From contig DYRG01000026.1 of the NCBI GenBank assembly GCA_020718845.1, forward strand, positions 1-38,622: a DNA stretch of 38,622 bases, read 5' to 3'. A model generated the notes under the pieces. It was not told the origin of the DNA and did no database searches. It was given only the letters and a program-made list of their open reading frames with translations. The DNA comes from Thiomargarita sp. (GTDB lineage: Bacteria; Pseudomonadota; Gammaproteobacteria; Beggiatoales; Beggiatoaceae). Shown here in pieces: positions 31,866 through 38,622 of this stretch; positions within the stretch are counted from its first letter, which is position 1; each line of letters begins with the position of its first letter. The translations under genes and the position numbers were made by a program.

Positions 31866-34742
31866 TTATTTCTTTAAAAACTTACCAGCAAAAAAGTTTT
31901 GCCAAGGGCGACGTTTATTCATGCCAGAAACGGGTTTTAAAGGTTTAAATTGTGGCGAAGTTGTTTCAGTTTCTTCAGGTTTTGCGGGGTAGATTTTTAC
32001 TCGAACATCATACCAACCTGCTTGTCCTGTTACTGGATCAGAATTTGATAAGTGTTCATTTGAATTTGTAATCGGGAGTTCTTCACTAATCAAATGGTTT
32101 AAAAGAAACCCTTGTTGTGATTCATTTGCATACGGCGACAAATTCCATGCTCCCGCCGCTTTTCCTATCGCATTCCACGTCCAAACCGTATGCGGTTCTA
32201 CTGCTTCAGAATAACGCGCCATGCAACGCACTTTTCCATGCATCGATTCTACCCACATCCAACCACCGTCCTCAATGCCAGCCGCTTTCGCCGTTTGAGC
32301 ATTAATGTAAAGATAATTATAGGTATGAATTTGACGCAACCAAGCATTTTGTGAATCCCAAGAATGATACATCGCCATCGGACGTTGCGTAATAGCATTT
32401 AAAGGAAATTGATGCTTATTTGTTACACTTGCTTCCAAAGGTTCAAAATAAAACGGCAATGGATCAAAATAGGTTTCTACCCGTTTTTTCAAACGTTCGG
32501 GCGGGCGACGTGTTCCTCTCTTTCCTTGCGCCGCCAAACGAAACTTTTGTAATACTTCCGAATAGATATGAATATTAATCGGTTCAGCATAACGAGTCAT
32601 CCCATTTGATTGCGCCCATTGCAAATAACCTTGATTCCAATTTCTCATATATTGATAAGATTTAGGCAATTCATGATGATAAACGCAATTGTTTTTCTCA
32701 TACATTTGCCATTGATTGGGATTAGGTTCACCTTTAAGGTTTTTCTCACCGCCAGTTCCTCTCCAACCTGCTAAAAAACCAATCCCAGAATTAGGCGCAG
32801 TTTCAAATCTTAAAATGAAATCTGGATAATCTCGATATTTGCGTTCACCTTTCTCATTTACAAAGGCGGGAAGTTGTAATCGTGTTCCTAATTCAATTAA
32901 CACTTCTTGAAAGGGTTTGCATTCTCCAGTTGGGGGAAGAACGGGGATACGAACTGAATCAACAGGTCCATCAAATTCAGAAATCGGTCGATCTAACATC
33001 GACATTACATCATGTCTTTCTAAATAAGTAGTGTCTGGCAATACTAAATCGGCAAACGCAACGGTTTCTGACATAAACGCATCTGCAACAATTAAGAAAG
33101 GAATTTTGTAATCTCCGTTCTCATCTTTATCATTGAGCATTTTACGAATTTGCTCGGTGTTCATGGAAGAATTCCACGCCATATTTGCCATAAATAACAA
33201 TAAGGTATCTATTTTATACGGATCGCCCCGCCAAGCATTTGTAATCGCATTATGCATAAGTCCGTGAACTGATAACGGATACTCCCAAGAAAAGGCTTTA
33301 TCTAATCGAACGGGTTCTCCCTTTTCATCCACAAACAAATCATTGGGATCAGCGGGCCAACCTAAAGGATTTCCATTCAAAGGCGTATTAGGTTGCACAT
33401 CATTTGGACTATTGGGTGTTTTAGGACACGGAGGAATGGGGCGAGGAAAAGGTGCTTTATGGCGAAATCCACCAGGTCGATCAATTGTTCCTAACAATGA
33501 CATCAAAATTCCTAACGCTCGAATGGTATGAAATCCATTTGAATGCGCCGCTAATCCTCTCATCGCGTGAAATGCAACAGGATTACCTTTAATGCTTTGA
33601 TGTTCAGTGCCCCACGAATCCGTCCATGCAATGGGTAATTCAATGCGTTGATCTCGAGCAACAATTCCCATTTCATGCGCTAATCTTCTAATCGTTTCTA
33701 CAGGAATTCCAGTAATGTCGGCAGCCCATTCTGGGGTATAATTTTCCACTCTTTCTTTTAGAAGTTGAAAAGCGGTTTTAACGGGTGTTCCGTCATCTAA
33801 TTTGAAATCACCTAACAAAAACGGATCAGCGGTGCGATTTTGAGTAGAAACGGGTTTATTTAAAGTCCGATCCCACCAGTATTTATTTTGCGGATCAAAA
33901 CAGCCTTCTTCTATTGGATCATTAGATCGAACAAATAATCCATAATTTGAACTATTTGGATCATCATTCACTAACTCGGCTGAATTAGAATATTGCACTA
34001 AAAATTCGCGGTCGTACAAACCTAATTTAATAATTTCGTGAATTAACGCTAATAATAACGCGCCGTCTGTTCCTGTTTTGATTGGAATCCATTCATCTGC
34101 AATCGCTGAATAACCCGTTCGAACGGGGTTAATTGAAATAAATCTTCCACCGTTTCTTTTAAATTTAGAAAGCTCGATTTTCATTGGATTTGAATGATGA
34201 TCTTCTGCCGTTCCAATCATTACAAATAATTTAGAACGATCTAAATCTGGTCCTCCAAATTCCCAGAAAGAACCGCCAATCGTATAAATTAAACCTGCCG
34301 CCATATTTACCGAGCAAAATCCTCCATGCGCGGCGTAATTGGGTGTTCCAAATTGTTTTGCAAACAAACCTGTTAAGGCTTGCATTTGATCGCGTCCGGT
34401 AAATAAAGCAAACTTCTTTGGATCAGTTGCTCTAATTTTCTTTAAACGTTCTTCAACAATATTAAAGGCTTCTTCCCACGAAATGCTTTCAAATTCGCCG
34501 TCGCCACGATTTGAATTTTCTTTTCTTTTCAAAGGCTTAGTTAAGCGGGCGGGCGAATATTGTTTCATGATCCCCGACGCGCCTTTTGCGCACATGACCC
34601 CTTTATTTAGAGGGTGATCGGGATTGCCTTGGATGTAACGCACTTCGCCATCGCGCAACGTCACGCGAATCCCGCATCGACACGCGCACATATAACAAGT
34701 GGTTGTTTTTACTTCAATTCTTTCTTTATTATTGTCAGACAT
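31866..34742 (-). CDS. soeA: Sulfite dehydrogenase molybdopterin subunit SoeA
   Basis: 958 residues of the DMSO-reductase family with bis-MGD cofactor. One [4Fe-4S] site near the N-terminus (CYMCACRC at 16-23 plus Cys51 in GVMCAKG). The likely molybdenum ligand is Cys143 in AAHGGFCSVNMA. Further blocks: DEWIPIKTGTDGALLLALIH, VLPDTTYLERHDVM and MYHSWDSQNAWLRQI. No Tat signal, so it is cytoplasmic; this, with SoeB and a DmsC-like SoeC, fits SoeABC, which oxidises sulfite to sulfate and feeds quinones in purple and colourless sulfur bacteria. Polysulfide or tetrathionate reductases are the main alternatives, but they normally have a Tat signal. The ribosome binding site AGAGGA precedes the ATG. 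Confidence 0.88.
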   Translation of the reverse strand: MSDNNKERIEVKTTTCYMCACRCGIRVTLRDGEVRYIQGNPDHPLNKGVMCAKGASGIMKQYSPARLTKPLKRKENSNRGDGEFESISWEEAFNIVEERLKKIRATDPKKFALFTGRDQMQALTGLFAKQFGTPNYAAHGGFCSVNMAAGLIYTIGGSFWEFGGPDLDRSKLFVMIGTAEDHHSNPMKIELSKFKRNGGRFISINPVRTGYSAIADEWIPIKTGTDGALLLALIHEIIKLGLYDREFLVQYSNSAELVNDDPNSSNYGLFVRSNDPIEEGCFDPQNKYWWDRTLNKPVSTQNRTADPFLLGDFKLDDGTPVKTAFQLLKERVENYTPEWAADITGIPVETIRRLAHEMGIVARDQRIELPIAWTDSWGTEHQSIKGNPVAFHAMRGLAAHSNGFHTIRALGILMSLLGTIDRPGGFRHKAPFPRPIPPCPKTPNSPNDVQPNTPLNGNPLGWPADPNDLFVDEKGEPVRLDKAFSWEYPLSVHGLMHNAITNAWRGDPYKIDTLLLFMANMAWNSSMNTEQIRKMLNDKDENGDYKIPFLIVADAFMSETVAFADLVLPDTTYLERHDVMSMLDRPISEFDGPVDSVRIPVLPPTGECKPFQEVLIELGTRLQLPAFVNEKGERKYRDYPDFILRFETAPNSGIGFLAGWRGTGGEKNLKGEPNPNQWQMYEKNNCVYHHELPKSYQYMRNWNQGYLQWAQSNGMTRYAEPINIHIYSEVLQKFRLAAQGKRGTRRPPERLKKRVETYFDPLPFYFEPLEASVTNKHQFPLNAITQRPMAMYHSWDSQNAWLRQIHTYNYLYINAQTAKAAGIEDGGWMWVESMHGKVRCMARYSEAVEPHTVWTWNAIGKAAGAWNLSPYANESQQGFLLNHLISEELPITNSNEHLSNSDPVTGQAGWYDVRVKIYPAKPEETETTSPQFKPLKPVSGMNKRRPWQNFFAGKFLKK

Positions 34743-34782
34743 GAAACCGCGATCCTCTTTTTTAACTCATAAATTAAAGAAT

Positions 34783-34812
34783 ATTCTAATGTACTTATGA
34801 ATAAAAAGCCAA
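34783..34812 (-). promoter_or_regulatory. Possible promoter of the soe operon
   Basis: Minus strand: TTGGCT (34807-34812, four of six) and TAGAAT (34783-34788, five of six), 18 bases apart, about 45 bases before the soeA ATG. Confidence 0.4.
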
Positions 34813-34903
34813 AGTAATTTGGTAATGGTGCACAATGGCGTGAAATTCTGTTCTAACTTCTTGAAATATAAAGACCATCACTCAGCAAATGCACCACTAC
34901 CAT

Positions 34904-36127
34904 TTATTCGTAACGCAAGGCTTCGACGGGTTTCATGAGCGCGGCTTTGCGAGCGGGATAAAATCCAAAGAAAATCCCCGTTCCAGCGGAGAATAAAAAA
35001 GCTAACGCAATTGAAACGCCCGTCACGACCGTAATCATCCCCGTGAAATAACCCACTAACCACGCGCCGCCGATTCCGATTGCTAATCCCAACGCGCCGC
35101 CGAGCGTGCAAATCATGATCGCTTCGACCAAAAATTGCCACAAAATATCACGTTGACGCGCCCCAATCGCCATTCGAATCCCGATTTCTCGCGTGCGTTC
35201 GGTGACGGAAACTAACATGATATTCATGATTCCAATTCCGCCGACTAACAACGAAATCGATGCAATCGCGCCCAACATCATCGATAACACGCCCGCCGCC
35301 ATTGCCGCCATTTGAGCCATTGCGGATAAGTTTTTGACGCTAAAGTCATTTTCTACGCCGTCGACAATCCGATGCCGCGTGCGAATGAGTTGGGTCATGT
35401 CGACTTCGGCTTCTTCGAGCATTTCAGCGGATTTTGCTTGCGCCATGATAAATCGCACCGTTCCAGGAAAAGGATTCCCAAACAATTTGCTTTGTGAAGT
35501 GCTCAATGGAATCAAGATCATATCGTCCTGATCGCGTCCGTCCAAACCTTGCCCTTTTTCATCTAAAACGCCGACAACCAAAAAAGGCATATTTTTTACG
35601 CGGATGGTTTTGCCAATCGGATCGTCGTTTCCAAAGAGGTTTTTGACGACCGTTTGCCCGATCAACGCGACTTTATTTGCGCCGCGCACATCGGTTTGGG
35701 AGAAAGGTTGCCCTTGCTCAACGCCCCATTCGCGCACCGTCAACCAATCGGGCGTGCTGCCGTAGACGGTGGTGTTCCAATTATTTGATCCAAAAGCCAA
35801 TTGCGCGCTGCCCGTATAAATTGGCGCGACCGCTTTGAGTGACGGCAAACTCGCCAACGCCTCGGCATCTCGAATGGTCAAGGTGGGGGTTGTGCCGCCG
35901 CTAAACCGCATTCCGCCCGACGTTGCCGCGCCAGGTATCACGATCAATAAATTACTCCCCATCGACGCAATTGATTGATTTACCGTGTGTTGTGTGCCTT
36001 GACCGATTGCCAACATCAACACCACCGCGCCGACCCCGATCACCATCCCCAACATCGTCAAAACCGTCCGCAAACGATTCACCGTCAATGCCCGCCATGC
36101 TTCAACTGGTAAAACATACCATTTCAT
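34904..36127 (-). CDS. MacB-type ABC transporter permease
   Basis: 407 residues with the MacB/LolC architecture: one N-terminal membrane helix (WRALTVNRLRTVLTMLGMVIGVGAVV), a ~200-residue periplasmic domain (MacB_PCD), and three C-terminal helices with the FtsX domain (LLVGGIGIMNIMLVSVTERT, then EIGIRMAIGARQ). Such permeases work with a separate ATPase and a MacA-type adaptor to expel peptides, toxins or lipoproteins. Neither partner gene is in the window: upstream (36128 onward) is non-coding. Codon use is visibly GC-richer than in the soe and helicase genes, hinting at a different origin or higher selection. AAGGAGA precedes the ATG. Confidence 0.87.
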   Translation of the reverse strand: MKWYVLPVEAWRALTVNRLRTVLTMLGMVIGVGAVVLMLAIGQGTQHTVNQSIASMGSNLLIVIPGAATSGGMRFSGGTTPTLTIRDAEALASLPSLKAVAPIYTGSAQLAFGSNNWNTTVYGSTPDWLTVREWGVEQGQPFSQTDVRGANKVALIGQTVVKNLFGNDDPIGKTIRVKNMPFLVVGVLDEKGQGLDGRDQDDMILIPLSTSQSKLFGNPFPGTVRFIMAQAKSAEMLEEAEVDMTQLIRTRHRIVDGVENDFSVKNLSAMAQMAAMAAGVLSMMLGAIASISLLVGGIGIMNIMLVSVTERTREIGIRMAIGARQRDILWQFLVEAIMICTLGGALGLAIGIGGAWLVGYFTGMITVVTGVSIALAFLFSAGTGIFFGFYPARKAALMKPVEALRYE

Positions 36128-36548
36128 TTTATTTCTCCTTTCTTTCTAAATACTCTGCGTTCTCGATAAGGTAAAGGATAAAAGGTTAAATCTCCAGAAA
36201 AAATTACTGATCTTGTTTTTGAATTAAATTTCATCAAAGAAATGCTGCTGCGGTTGCACCACATCTTTCGGGTTGCGTTATCCAAAATTCATCCAAGAAA
36301 AAAATTTTAAGGTCTTGGATTGTAAAAAAACAGCAGATATTTTACCATGAGCATATGTTTTTTTCAGTCGCTGGGAAAACAGTTTGCCCTTTCTTTTTCT
36401 TTAAGGAATTTATTGTTATTATACCGAATATAAATGAAGAAGGAAAAAGAAAATGGAAAAGGAAATGTCGTTGAAAGAAGTAATGGATAAAAATGACAGC
36501 GTTAGATAATGATAAACGCATAGTAAGTAGTTTAGTTCATTTAAATAA
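36128..36548. other. Non-coding region upstream of the permease
   Basis: About 420 AT-rich bases with only tiny frames (for example ATG at 36493, 21 codons, reading MTALDNDKRIVSSLVHLNKM and stopping). No ABC ATPase, RNA gene or clear promoter is recognised. The last part may hold the lost N-terminal codons of the restriction endonuclease that follows. Confidence 0.4.
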
Positions 36549-36599
36549 AATGAGATAATAATTGAGGAACAATCTGTTAATTTATGGTCTTTAGAGTTA

Positions 36600-37130
36600 T
36601 TGCAAAGATTAGAATGGAGAAGATTTGAAGGGGTTGTTGCTGCTTATTTTCGTGCAAGTGGTTATCAAACTAAATCTTGTAATTTAGGAGCGGATGGGGG
36701 AATTGATATTTATTTGTATAGAAATAATGAATTAGAAGCATTAGTACAATGTAAAGCATGGTCTAAAACATTAGTAGGTGTAAAGGAAACAAGAGAATTT
36801 TTTGGCGTATTAACTTTGCATAGAGTTAAGTTAGGTTTTTTGATTACTTCGGGTCGTTTTAGTCTTGATGCGATTAATTTAGCTAGACAAATTAGAAATC
36901 AAGGTAAATGTCGATTAGATTTGGTAACTGGTGAACGTTTTTTAGGATTCATTTCTCAATTGTCTGCCAATCAGCAAAATAAATTATTAGAATTTGCAAC
37001 TGATGGCGATTACTCAACACCAACCTGTCCACATTGTGGAATTAAAATGGTTCGGCGTTCTTCTAAATCAAATGGTGGTGTGTTTTGGGGTTGTAGAAAC
37101 TATCTGCGTTGTCATCAAATTTTGCATTAG
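36600..37130 (+). CDS. Mrr-like restriction endonuclease with zinc ribbon, possibly N-truncated
   Basis: 176 residues if started at TTG 36600. The Mrr_cat nuclease fold is evident: LEWRRFEGVVAAYFRASGY, GADGGIDIYLY with Asp36, and VQCKAWS with Gln50-x-Lys52, the D...QxK active set of Mrr-type enzymes that act on foreign or modified DNA. The end is a topoisomerase-type C4 zinc finger (CPHCGIKMV ... GCRNYLRCHQ) that would bind DNA. The frame is open back to 36549 and reads SVNLWSLELLQ, which also belongs to the family, but has no ATG, GTG or TTG in that stretch and no ribosome binding site. So the true N-terminus seems lost, or the start is non-standard. It may be a recent pseudogene. Confidence 0.75.
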   Translation: MQRLEWRRFEGVVAAYFRASGYQTKSCNLGADGGIDIYLYRNNELEALVQCKAWSKTLVGVKETREFFGVLTLHRVKLGFLITSGRFSLDAINLARQIRNQGKCRLDLVTGERFLGFISQLSANQQNKLLEFATDGDYSTPTCPHCGIKMVRRSSKSNGGVFWGCRNYLRCHQILH

Positions 37131-37234
37131 ATTTTTTTGCAAAATAATTTTCTAACAAATTGAAATCAAAGGGGATTTTCTAAGATTTTCCACTGGGTGG
37201 AATTTTGAGGATTTTTTATAAGTTATTGAAAGAT

Positions 37235-37284
37235 TGGCTCCCCGAGACGGACTCGAACCATCGACCCAGTGATTAACAGTCACT
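37235..37284 (-). tRNA. 3' part of tRNA-Asn(GTT), no 5' half
   Basis: On the minus strand: anticodon arm AGTGA-CTGTTAA-TCACT (37284-37268, anticodon GTT at 37277-37275), a variable loop, the T arm GATGG-TTCGAGT-CCGTC, and the 3' acceptor strand TCGGGGA-G-CCA ending at 37235. The 5' acceptor strand and D arm are missing: upstream sequence (from 37285) is unrelated. Anticodon, T and acceptor parts are well formed, so this is not random decay. It is best explained as the copy of a tRNA-Asn 3' end displaced by an integrating element, that is, an att site. It cannot make a tRNA. Confidence 0.85.
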
Positions 37285-37310
37285 TACAAAAAGAATAACA
37301 TATTGAATTT

Positions 37311-37345
37311 AAAAGAGTTTATATGCTTTATATAAACTCTTTTTT
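37311..37345 (-). terminator. Bidirectional terminator
   Basis: AAAAGAGTTTATAT (37311-37324) pairs perfectly with ATATAAACTCTTTT (37330-37343), with T runs on both strands. It closes the minus-strand membrane-protein/XRE unit and insulates it from the tRNA fragment. Confidence 0.85.
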
Positions 37346-37407
37346 AATGCAAATCTTTAATAAAATCAAATAATTATAAAATATTTGGAAAATTTTTTTA
37401 AAGAAAA

Positions 37408-37929
37408 TTAACCAGAAGACAAAGGCTTATTTTGAGCTAATTTCTCTAAACGTTGATGTTCAAGTAATTCTAAGCGTTGTTGTTCGAGCATACGTTGTCT
37501 AACTTGTTCACGAACTTTAGCCTGTTCCTCTGGTGAAACAGGTTTAACTACTCGTTTAGGAATAGGTTCAGAAACGGGCTCAGAAATAGGTACAGACTTA
37601 ACTGGTTTGGAATTAACCTGCTCGGTCTTAGATTCTGATTTTAATTGAGGTTCAGTTTTTTTAACAGGTTCAACTTTTAAAGGTTGAGAAAATAAAAATG
37701 CAACATTCTCAAGTAACTCAGTTTGTTTAACATTATGCTCAAGAATAAAGCCATAAATTATAAAAAATATACCCGTAGATAAAGAAAAATAGTAATCAAT
37801 AGATAATATCGGATTATGTCTATAAATAAATAATGCAATAGTAGAATAAAAGAAAAGAATAAGACCTACCACAGTCAAAAAGCGAGGTAAAAAACGAGAA
37901 GAAAAAAAGCGTTCAAAAAAATTATCCAT
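37408..37929 (-). CDS. Small membrane protein with Pro/Lys/Glu-rich tail, function unknown
   Basis: 173 residues from the ATG at 37929; a TTG two codons earlier is possible. Two membrane helices (FLTVVGLILFFYSTIALFIY and YYFSLSTGIFFIIYGFIL) form a hairpin with a short loop. The rest is hydrophilic: VEPVKKTEPQLKSESKTE, repeats of S-E-P-x-P, then a basic helix QAKVREQVRQRMLEQQRLE that could form a coiled coil. I do not recognise the family. It follows the XRE gene by 11 bases, so both are likely in one unit, as in the immunity regions of some integrated elements. Confidence 0.7.
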   Translation of the reverse strand: MDNFFERFFSSRFLPRFLTVVGLILFFYSTIALFIYRHNPILSIDYYFSLSTGIFFIIYGFILEHNVKQTELLENVAFLFSQPLKVEPVKKTEPQLKSESKTEQVNSKPVKSVPISEPVSEPIPKRVVKPVSPEEQAKVREQVRQRMLEQQRLELLEHQRLEKLAQNKPLSSG

Positions 37930-37940
37930 GACCAATATTC

Positions 37941-38363
37941 CTAAGCAATTTCTATCTTTGATAATGTATCTAACAAACCCCGCACAATAGTTTTATCACG
38001 AGCAGACAAACGCAAATAACCCTCTAATAATAAAAGAGAATCAGAAGGCAAACTATGTGCAACGTGCTGAGGTAAAGCCCATGATGGAAAGTTTGGATCA
38101 ACATCTCTAGGATCAATCTTCAATAAATAAGAAAACTTTAAGATAGTTTCTATATTAAGTGCTAAACGACCATTCAAATATTGCCAAAAAGCACCTTGAG
38201 AAAACCCCAACAACTCACTCGCAGTCGCTTGTGTTAAACCCAATTCAGATTTTTTGGATTTCCAAATTTCTCTAAGACGAGCAGCTCGTTCAATATCAAT
38301 ATCAGAAATATTGCGATGAAGTTTAAAAGTCGCAAGAACTTCAGTTGGGTTAGACATATTCAT
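37941..38363 (-). CDS. XRE-family helix-turn-helix repressor
   Basis: 140 residues. A cro/cI-type helix-turn-helix occupies about 28-85: LREIWKSKKSELGLTQATAS, then ELLGFSQGAFWQYLNGRLAL and ETILKFSYLLKIDPRDVDP. Unlike phage cI there is no LexA-type autoprotease domain; the C-terminal 55 residues (LSARDKTIVRGLLDTLSKI) are helical and may dimerise. It is divergent from the gene at 38561, with AATAGC-type inverted repeats between, so it probably represses that promoter and its own. Start ATG at 38363, or 38357; both lie inside a short upstream frame with a better ribosome binding site (38350-38376). Confidence 0.85.
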   Translation of the reverse strand: MNMSNPTEVLATFKLHRNISDIDIERAARLREIWKSKKSELGLTQATASELLGFSQGAFWQYLNGRLALNIETILKFSYLLKIDPRDVDPNFPSWALPQHVAHSLPSDSLLLLEGYLRLSARDKTIVRGLLDTLSKIEIA

Positions 38364-38376
38364 AAAAAAAATCCAT
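38350..38376 (-). CDS. Possible 8-codon leader peptide overlapping the XRE start
   Basis: The best ribosome binding site upstream of the repressor, AAAGGAG, is spaced 6 bases from an ATG at 38376, which opens MDFFYEYV and stops at 38350, just past both candidate repressor starts. The arrangement suggests translational coupling or damping. The peptide itself need not matter. Confidence 0.35.
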   Translation of the reverse strand: MDFFYEYV

Positions 38377-38403
38377 AAAAAACTCCTTTACATCATATCA
38401 AAA

Positions 38404-38414
38404 GCATTGCTATT
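38404..38414. promoter_or_regulatory. Repressor half-site near the XRE gene
   Basis: GCATTGCTATT (reverse AATAGCAATGC) shares the AATAGC word with the operator at 38511-38526 and lies about 40 bases upstream of the XRE start, where it could serve self-repression. Confidence 0.35.
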
Positions 38415-38499
38415 AAAAAAGTAACGCATGCTAGTCAAAATAAAGATCATAGACTACACTAAATAGGTATGGCTAATAAAAAATAAATATCAATGATGC

Positions 38500-38549
38500 T
38501 TGACATAAAAAATAGCTTATGCTATTGTTAAATTCAACATCATAGCTAT
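38500..38549 (+). promoter_or_regulatory. Promoter with overlapping operator for the divergent gene
   Basis: TTGACA (38500-38505), a 17-base spacer and TATTGT (38523-38528) form a sigma70 promoter. A perfect inverted repeat AATAGC-TTAT-GCTATT (38511-38526) covers the spacer and -10, and a second palindrome ATAGCTAT (38542-38549) lies just past the start point. This is the layout of a repressor-controlled promoter, the neighbouring XRE protein being the obvious candidate. Confidence 0.75.
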
Positions 38550-38560
38550 TAAATAATATC

Positions 38561-38622
38561 ATGAGCACGAAAGTCACGAATTTTTATATTAAGGAACAGG
38601 ACACCAAAGGCACACCCCGCCT
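38561..38622 (+). CDS. Start of an unknown protein, cut by the window end
   Basis: ATG at 38561 opens MSTKVTNFYIKEQDTKGTPR and continues off the window. It has no visible Shine-Dalgarno; the leader would be about 26 bases. Position opposite an XRE repressor and under an operator-covered promoter suggests an early gene of an integrated element. The family is unknown. Confidence 0.5.
   Translation, partial: MSTKVTNFYIKEQDTKGTPR

Noticed and set aside
37183-37206. Hairpin TTCCAC/GTGGAA after the Mrr-like gene as a terminator
   Set aside because: Only six base pairs and the T run begins several bases later; too weak to call.

Overview
The window looks like a chromosomal segment of an AT-rich, sulfur-oxidising gammaproteobacterium, probably of the Beggiatoa/Thioploca/Thiothrix kind. 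The placement is inferred from gene content: a cytoplasm-facing sulfite dehydrogenase (SoeABC), a pyrophosphate-dependent phosphofructokinase together with an H+-pumping pyrophosphatase, gamma-type housekeeping proteins (PdxJ, SdhE, YihA, ISC-type ferredoxin, the str ribosomal operon), and a heavy load of toxin-antitoxin genes, decayed transposases and small palindromic repeats. No marker gene here fixes the species.

Layout. 1-960: wreckage of an IS630-type transposase and fragments of neighbouring genes. 961-5389: pdxJ, convergent pfp, an exported beta-helix protein and a small DUF6489 protein. 5394-9513 (minus strand): a tight six-gene run, DUF433/DUF5615 (putative toxin-antitoxin), a DUF4384 protein, an OmpA-domain protein, sdhE and an orphan tssF. 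9588-11489: an exported caspase-fold protein with a seven-bladed WD40 propeller built from nearly identical 126-bp DNA repeats. 11797-16139 (minus): the str operon rpsL-rpsG-fusA-tuf with its own strong sigma70 promoter. 16346-18584: hppA with promoter and terminator.

18607-26238 is a compact defence-type operon: a phospholipase-D/SNF2 helicase fusion, a UPF0175 antitoxin-like protein, a 1187-residue Eco57I-like adenine methylase, and a DUF4160/DUF2442 pair. It is followed by 26219-26860, a graveyard holding a broken YgiT zinc finger, two scraps of the methylase 3' end, palindromic repeats, a broken transposase and a second copy of the start of the helicase gene. The module is thus bracketed by direct repeats.

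26918-34742 (minus): an MFS transporter, engB, fdx, and soeA-[mntA-hepT]-soeB-soeC, in which a HEPN/MNT toxin-antitoxin pair sits inside the respiratory operon with junctions of only 1 and 4 bp. 34904-36127: a MacB-type permease with no ATPase beside it. 36600-37130: an Mrr-like restriction endonuclease with a zinc ribbon. 37235-37284: the 3' part of a tRNA-Asn with no 5' half, best read as the displaced end of an attachment site. To its right begins what looks like an integrated element: a membrane protein, an XRE repressor, an operator-promoter region, and a divergent gene cut off by the window end.

How the genes may work together: Pfp and HppA point to pyrophosphate as an energy currency, and SoeABC to electron input from sulfite into the quinone pool. 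The accessory genes are mostly defence or stress modules (helicase/methylase, Mrr, caspase-WD40, four toxin-antitoxin-like loci), several of them inserted in or beside essential operons.
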